Origin: Amphibalanus amphitrite
Taxonomy: Eukaryota; Arthropoda; Thecostraca; Balanomorpha; Balanidae
DNA: 64,000 nucleotides
Direction of reading: 5' to 3'
Assembly: GCF_019059575.1 (NCBI RefSeq)
Contig: NW_024881675.1
Span: 806,001-870,000, forward strand
Shown here: positions 57,700 to 64,000 of the stretch, piece after piece
Numbering within the stretch: the first letter of the stretch is position 1
Layout of the letters: each line of letters begins with the position of its first letter
The notes under the pieces: generated by a model
What the model saw: only the letters and a program-made list of their open reading frames with translations
Databases searched by the model: none
Told to the model about the DNA's origin: nothing
Program-made: the position numbers and the translations under genes

Positions 57700-58896
57700 T
57701 CTTAGGGTGGATAAGACAAAAGACTTACAGCATCCATGGAAATCCATGGTCATACAGCATCCATGGAAATGCCAAGCTCATACAAGCATCTTGACCATGA
57801 CTGCATGACAGAAGATAAATTACACCAGCTTGTTGTGTGCAAGACAGGTACAAAACATTGGAAAACCTTCTACCATAAAACTGTATGCTTTGTTGACATT
57901 TGTATTTTTGACTACTACATTTTTCCTGTCACTGTCACAGCAAATTAAATTAAATAATTATCAAATTAAATAAATTACAGCCCTTGTGCAGGAGTACACC
58001 AGAGTGCTATTTGAGCCTATGTCCTACTTGGCCACTGTCTTTATCACATTGCTGCCAGCTGCCAGTCTACTGGCTTTTCATTTGGCTAATTCATGAGGGG
58101 CATGCAGTCCCCCAATAAGAGGCAGATAATTGCCATCAAGAACCTTCCATACATGGGAAAATCAGCAGCATACTGATAGTTATGAAACCCAAGCAGAGGT
58201 CAGAAGTCCTGAATTTTTCTCATATCATCTGCTTGCACAAATATTTTTTCATTCATCTGTGTGCCTGTGCAGCAAAATCTCAACACACCAAGTCGTGCCA
58301 CAAGCTGCACTAAAATTTAGGCACAATCTGTCTGCCTGTTATGCTAGACATGTCAATGGTAATTGGTAACATGATTTTTTCCAGCCTGGCTCTCATGGGG
58401 CCGCAGTAATAACTGGATTATTTGCCACCTTCCGCCGTATGGTGGCTCTAGCAGAGCTTGTTATATATTAGTGCTATATTTTAAAAAGTACTAAATACCT
58501 ATCTATGGATTTATATATTAGTGCCCTTTTTGTGTTTATCTTCATCTACTTCCGTGTTTATATTTGAAAGCAGGGTAGCTATTATAGGTACATCGCCAGT
58601 TGGCCAGCCAGCTGACCTGAGGCCCGCTCTCATGTACTCGCATCCAGCTGAAAGTATATTTCATCAGAAGTAAAGACCATGACAGTTCATAGCCAGTGAG
58701 TCTGAAAATATTAATTTTCTTCAATTTTGAGCATCCTAGTAGTAACATGATATTTATGGGACAATACAACAAGCTGAATTAAAGCCTGACTTATAAGATG
58801 TTAATGCTCAAGCCTTAATGGTAGGTAAATATCAACTTATATCGGCATAATGGCAGCTAGGGTTACATATGCATTGAAGTTCCCTGGCCCCAGCCT
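57700..58896. other. Intergenic, upstream of RMND1
   Basis: A short direct repeat (CAGCATCCATGGAAAT) occurs twice near 57728 and 57757. No gene is recognised. Confidence 0.4.
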
Positions 58897-58900
58897 GTGC

Positions 58901-59398
58901 CAGTCGGGGAAACTATGGTAAAATCTGCTATTTTTAGCAGTCTGCTATTTTTGACAGAAGTCTGCCAAAAATGGGTACGCATGTGACGTCATCGTACCCA
59001 AATATAGCAGATTTGGGTACGGCCCCATACAAAAGCAGATCTGCACCCTAATTGAAGCAAATGCGCATCAAATGCCTGGCAGATTCATTACTAGAATAGT
59101 GCTGAGAATGTCCTCTGATATTTTCATTCAGATCCGACTATTTTCAAATAATGAATTTGAAAATAGTCGGATCTGAACAAAAATAGCAGAGATCACTCTC
59201 AGCACTATTTTCATCATGAATCTGCCAGCCATTTGATGCACATTTGCTTCAATTAGGGTGCAGATCTGCTTTTGTATGGGACCCATATCTGCTATATTTG
59301 GGTACGATGACGTCACATGCGTACCCATTTTTGGCAGATTTCTGTTAAAAATAGCAGACTGCTAAAAATAGCAGATTTTACCATAGTTTCCCCGACTG
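58901..59398. mobile_element. 498-bp hairpin MITE, 4-bp duplication GTGC
   Basis: The inverted arms of about 230 bp start CAGTCGGGGAAACTATGGTA. They are flanked by GTGC at 58897-58900 and 59399-59402. Each arm carries TGACGTCA and repeated AGCAGA or TCTGCT words. The centre is an AT-rich palindrome near 59150. There is no coding sequence. Superfamily not assigned. Confidence 0.82.
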
Positions 59399-59402
59399 GT
59401 GC

Positions 59403-62280
59403 CCCCATTCTGTTATACCTTCTTAGTTTCTATGTTTATCTTCATCAAATATACTTACCAAGAAACTTTCTAACAAACAACCACTCCTCTCCTAAAGTCA
59501 AAGTTCTTCTTTTTCCCTTATGTTTTCCTCTTACCTATCTATCTTTAGGAATCTTTATTTTTTCCCCACGAACGACAGAAGGACGCCCAAATTCCAAACT
59601 AGTTAAATCTAGTTAAATCTGAATTTTGTCTCTAATGCGCCACATACGAAATATTAGAATAGTTAATTTGGCAGCTCCCAAAGAGTCCATATCATATTTT
59701 TTAAGAAGAGATTGCAGTATTCCCAAATTGTTATCATGTATAAGCTGTTCAAATGTCATTTGAAGTAAAGATCTGTGAAATCAGGCATAAATTCATTAAT
59801 ATTTTTCTGGGACAAATGAATACTTACTGATTTTCAGGTTCACAAAGCGAAAAATGTATGAAGGGATTTTGGACTGCTGAAGTTTTCCTTCGTGCTGACA
59901 TCGGCTTGCTTTCAAGGTCAACTTCTAGTTTCTAGGTAGTTATCGCTAGCTGCCTTGATCGTTAGTTATCAAACGCGGCTCATTTGCCTCAGGCCCAATT
60001 CGTCGTCTCTCGGTTAGTAAAAATATTAAATCTGCCCTGTTCATGATTATTATGTTCAGTTCATGATATTGTGCAACATACTGGGTTCAAGTTTCAACTA
60101 GAAATAGGCATTACCTTTGATTGACGGAAAACAGAACAAGAACATAGATAACAAAATGTATCCCTTAACTGATGGCTGCAGGCTGTAGCCACGCACTTTT
60201 CGTCGAGGGGGGGGGGACTGGCGTGTGTGTGTGGCTGTCTTCCAGTGACTACTGTCTACAGACGGTTGTTGGCACGGTCGACGGGATCGGGCAGACAATA
60301 GACATCAGCAGGCCATGCGGGACCGAGCACCAGCGTTCACTATCACAAAATCTCCTGACTCACAAACTCACTGGCATGTTCCATAATGTAACCTTTATTT
60401 TGTTGCCCGGCTCTGATCAGCAGTAGTGCCCAACCGGTGACTGACGCCTGACGGGGCCTTCAACGGGCGTGGTGCAAGCACGGCCGATGGGATCGGGCAG
60501 ATACCAGGCCACGCGGGACCGATTGCCAGCGTCCGCTCGCAAACCACACGCCGGAAATACAGGAATCACAACGGTCAATACGCACACGATAGCATACGTT
60601 ATCTGAACTAGGGAATCCGACAATCCATAACCTCACTCTCGACCGGTGAACTGTTCCCGCCGTGGGAGAGTCACAATCAGGTTCACTGAACATGACTTAA
60701 ATACCCTGAGACGAACACGAGACAAGATAAGTGATATTGAAGATGTTTAACTCCCGAAGACATTTAATCCTCGCCGGCCGAGGGGGGTTGGTGCCACCCC
60801 CTGATGGTTTTTTCGCGATTTACGCCGAAGTACGCCGAAAATTTCGGCGCAAGCCGTCAATTTACGCCGAAGTACGCCGAAAATTTTCGGCGCAAACGCC
60901 CAACTACGCTCGAGTTCTCGACGAAAGCGTGCATTTTTTCCAGTCGGGGCCCGAGGGTGAAGACCGAAACATGCTTTATTGCCCGAGGCGTAGCCGAGGG
61001 CAATAATGCTTGCTGCGGTCTTCACCCGAGGCTTGACAGGTGTGTTAGACTTCTAGAGGCCCCTGTCAACTGCAATAGGCCTCTGTTGGCTCATGGCTGA
61101 GACAAACTTGAGGTTCCAACTTCCAGCTGATATCTGGTGGGACCATATTGGTGTCTTAGGACTCTGCTTTGACCTCTCAAATTCTCAACGCCCTCATGCC
61201 CCATTTGGTAGGTGTTTGGTGACTATCACTGATCCCTAGTGGTTCCCATCCTGACCTCTAAAGCCTCAGGGCCCACACTGTGCCGGTGCGAGTAAAGCAC
61301 ACCATTCTGATGGTCACAAGGTGACCTCTGAGGCCTCTGAGGGATTACACAGGATTCTGGAGGCCTCAAACCAATATATCAGGACCACTTTGGCCTCTGG
61401 AAGTCATGTGCTGGCTTCTGAGGTTCCACATTTGCACCTACACCACATTTCAAGGGCCCTTTAACCTCAAAGGCCTCCCACTCAGGCCTCTTTGACCCTC
61501 ACTAGCAGCTGAAGTTCCTACTTTCTGAGCAGGTGCAAGGGTCTCACTCTGGCCTGTAAGGCCCCATGTCAGTCATGTGCGGAGGGTACCAGTGCTGCAA
61601 AGGTATGCTCAAGCCTCAAATACATCGCACTATGACCTTGCCTAATGGAACGGTTGCACATTTTCTGGGTGGGGCTTGCCATCTGGAGAAGGTCTACTGG
61701 ACCTGCTGTGCCCTCCAAATGTAGAAGGATCTGGCTATGCCCCTGGTTGCCTGTCAACTTTGTTGTTCCCCAAATCATAGCATTATCATAAGACAGTGAA
61801 AAGCAGTGTCCCATTTTTCAGACTTTTTGGTGGCAATCACACCTAATGGGGAAATATTTTCATCCCTAAAATATGAATGACCGACTTAACTTCATCTCTG
61901 AAAAGAGTTTCATGTATTCCCAACAGACAGTTTGCATGTCACTTGACAGTTGATACACCCACATCCTTTTGTTCCATACCCTGTCAAGATCCTGACATGA
62001 AATCCTGGTTTATCAGTTGGCATAAAAATTGGCATTACACCCTTTTGAAAAAATACTTCAGTTATTTACTTTCTTTTTCTCATCCTAGGATTTTTTTCTT
62101 CATCGGCACACCCAACCAATATCCAATTTTAGAACACTGGTGAAAAGGGATAATATATGAATCATTGAACATGTGCCGATGGGAGGGTGCACAGAGGCTA
62201 CCCTAGAGGCATGGTACTGCAATACATGCCTACATTGTTAACTAACTTATGCCATTTTCAGTTTCCAAGAAGAGCAAAAT
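59403..62280. other. Intergenic between RMND1 and GGT7
   Basis: Related ~70-bp stretches (GGGATCGGGCAGA, GCGGGACCGA) occur at about 60276-60350 and 60480-60545. A duplicated TTTACGCCGAAGTACGCCGA tract lies at about 60817 and 60860. A hairpin is at 60955-61027. The part 61030-61600 is rich in degenerate GGCCTC words. No gene is recognised. Confidence 0.4.
60955..61027. repeat. 73-bp hairpin
   Basis: GGGTGAAGACCG (60955-60966) pairs with CGGTCTTCACCC (61016-61027). An inner arm TTTATTGCCC pairs imperfectly with GGGCAATAAT around GAGGCGTAGCCGA. Confidence 0.7.
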
Positions 62281-62295
62281 CATTGGAGTTGTAAA

Positions 62296-63438
62296 ATGTC
62301 ACTCAATTCAGAGAGGTTTCCTCTGACTTCTGGACTCAGGAATAAAAACAATGAAAATGATGGATTCAAGGTTATTTTTGTTTGCTTTGTAGTTTTCAGC
62401 ATTGCAATCACTGTTGCACTTATTGTGCAGATCCATTATGGAGAACCAGAGGTAAGTTGTTGTACAGTCACCTTAGTTTTATAAATATACCCAATGCTTC
62501 TGTATGCCTAGTACTGCTTTGACTTGTGATTTGTTTTTTATGTCTATTTTTGTAACAGCTGTATCTACTTCTCATGTGCAACTTGTAACAACAGTATACC
62601 ATCTCCCTTGTCTAGTCCCGGCCTGCCCTCACGACCCCTTCCGTGTCCCAGATTGTGCCACACGCCGCGGTCTCGTCCGACCACCAGACGTGCTCTAGCA
62701 TCGGCTCGACGCTGCTGCGGCACGGCGGCTCGGCGGTGGATGCCGCGGTAGCCGCCACCCTCTGCATGACGGTGGTCCACCCACACACCTGTGGTCTGGC
62801 GGGGTGAGCGGAGATTGGTGATTGCGTGCCGGGGAGGGCCGAGGTTGGATGGTTGTGTAATGTTTACGATGGTTCTGAGTTTCATTGTCTGGTCAGGTAC
62901 GAGGTATATTACGCTTCCCGTCACATTTTTGACACTGTCTAAAATAGCGTTATTTATCCAAACACCTATAATGGCCGCTGCAGTTCTTTTCATAAGATGC
63001 CATTGTGATTTGTACTGACGTTTCCCAGCGGAGGCTTCATGCTGATCCACGACCACGCGCACAACCAGTCTTCCGTTGTGGATTTCCGCGAGTCGGCGCC
63101 GGCGGGCACGGACGGCGCGGCGGCGGCGGCGCGCACCGGAGCCCTCTCGGCCGCCGTACCGGGCCTGCTGCGCGGTCTGCAGCTGGCCCACGCGCGGCAC
63201 GGCCGGCTCGCCTGGTCGACGCTGGTGCAGCCGAGCGCCCAGCTGGCGCGCGCTGGCACAGCGGTCAGCGCGCAGCTGGCGGCCGCGCTGGCCGCCCACC
63301 TGACTGCGGCCGAGGCGCAGGCGTCGCCGGGGCTGGCGCCGCTGGTGGCCGGCGGGCAGCTGCTGACGGCTGGGCAGCAGCTGGTGCAGCAGCGGCTGGC
63401 GGACACCCTGGACCTGCTGCAGGTGCACGGGGCCGACG
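62296..63438 (+). CDS. GGT7: GGT7-type gamma-glutamyltransferase, N-terminal exons
   Basis: Exons 62296-62451 (52 codons from the ATG), 62652-62803 and 63029-63438 with matching phases. The gene continues beyond the right edge after the GTGAGG donor. A short cytosolic tail is followed by one membrane helix (VIFVCFVVFSIAITVALIVQ), making a type II membrane protein, then IHYGEPE as in vertebrate GGT7. Family motifs are GGSAVDAAVAATLC, GLAGGGFMLIHD and VVDFRESAP. The Arg in the last corresponds to the glutamate-carboxylate-binding Arg of GGTs. The catalytic Thr of the small subunit lies outside the window. A CAG at 62271 suggests a preceding 5' UTR exon. GGT7 activity on glutathione is uncertain even in vertebrates. 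Confidence 0.9.
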
Positions 63439-64000
63439 GTGAGGAACGGGACGCCAGAGGTGGAGAGCCGGCGACCAGTACCGATGTCAGGGCCGTCAGG
63501 GCGTTCTTTAACACGCGCAGTGGAAGGGGGGGGGGCGGATTTCGCCCACCCCTCCTGTTTTTCGTCAATAACTCGCGCCGCAAACAAAATATTAATGTGA
63601 AATTTCGGCTACCTGTCCAGAATTGAATTGCGGATCTTTCCGTGCAAGAAATAAGAAAATCGGTTCACAACTTTTCTAGAAATAGCGGTGTAAAGTCAAA
63701 CATCCTGCCGCGGCGGCCGGCGCTAGCCGTTACGCGCCGCCTGAATTGTAGACTGTGCCGGGGCGGGACGGTTACGTCTTTACATCGCGCTCCTTACCGC
63801 ACATTAAATTCGCGTCAAATTTGGTGAGAAGACTGAGAAATGTACAGGCAATCATATGATCAAAGAATTTTGAAAATCGGCCGGTAACAACTTGAGTTAT
63901 GAGTGTGTAAACACAAACTTGTGATTGCCGCGTTTCCCGCGTCGGCCGATCCCGCTTCAGCCGGCGACATCTTAGCCTTAGCAGGCTTCTAACTGCCATA
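63439..64000. other. GGT7 intron, open at right edge
   Basis: No further GGT7 exon before the window end. Sequence from 63560 to 63850 is unassigned. Confidence 0.5.

Noticed and set aside
62565-63587. 340-codon minus-strand ORF
   Set aside because: It is antisense to the GGT7 exons and crosses their introns. Its openness reflects high GC.

Overview
This window is nuclear DNA from an animal. Its genes are split by GT-AG introns, and three clear nuclear genes are conserved across metazoans. Coding exons are GC-rich while introns are packed with mobile elements. The GC-biased codons, the endogenous negative-strand RNA virus remnants and the element content suggest an arthropod, perhaps a crustacean such as a barnacle. 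No single feature proves the lineage.

Genes. (1) A USP32-type deubiquitinase runs on the + strand from beyond the left edge to 49462. One catalytic-domain exon lies at 3135-3286. The next exon is 42 kb away at 45208, followed by seven more exons ending in a CaaX-like tail (CSVM). (2) RMND1, a DUF155 mitochondrial inner-membrane protein, lies on the - strand in six coding exons (57656 down to 53087), tail to tail with USP32. (3) A GGT7-type gamma-glutamyltransferase starts at 62296 on the + strand and runs off the right edge. It is divergent from RMND1.

The 42-kb USP32 intron (3287-45207) holds almost everything else. It contains a foldback element with inverted arrays of a 15-bp AGCGA motif, with a decayed RNA-virus L-polymerase copy directly beside it. 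It also contains LTR elements (a gag-only element, a solo LTR with target duplication, and a nested element whose empty site survives in a paralogous copy). A broken nucleoprotein-like locus, a 1.9-kb palindrome rich in AGGTCA half-sites, and Ty3/gypsy RNase H and non-LTR remnants are present. Several families of short, multi-copy, spliced coiled-coil genes all read from the - strand behind TATA- or CCAAT-like promoters. Two orphan exons on the - strand, one EGF-like and one transmembrane, are framed by good splice sites.

Right of USP32, the gene-bearing part carries two well-bounded non-autonomous DNA transposons: 51831-52337 with an 8-bp duplication and a GGATC-rich interior, and 58901-59398 with a 4-bp duplication.

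Strongest points for follow-up are three tandem copies of a USP32 splice acceptor plus exon start; the 99-residue coiled-coil gene family with several intact first exons; and unrelated-looking elements built from short quasi-repeated motifs (AGCGA, GGATC, ACACGC).
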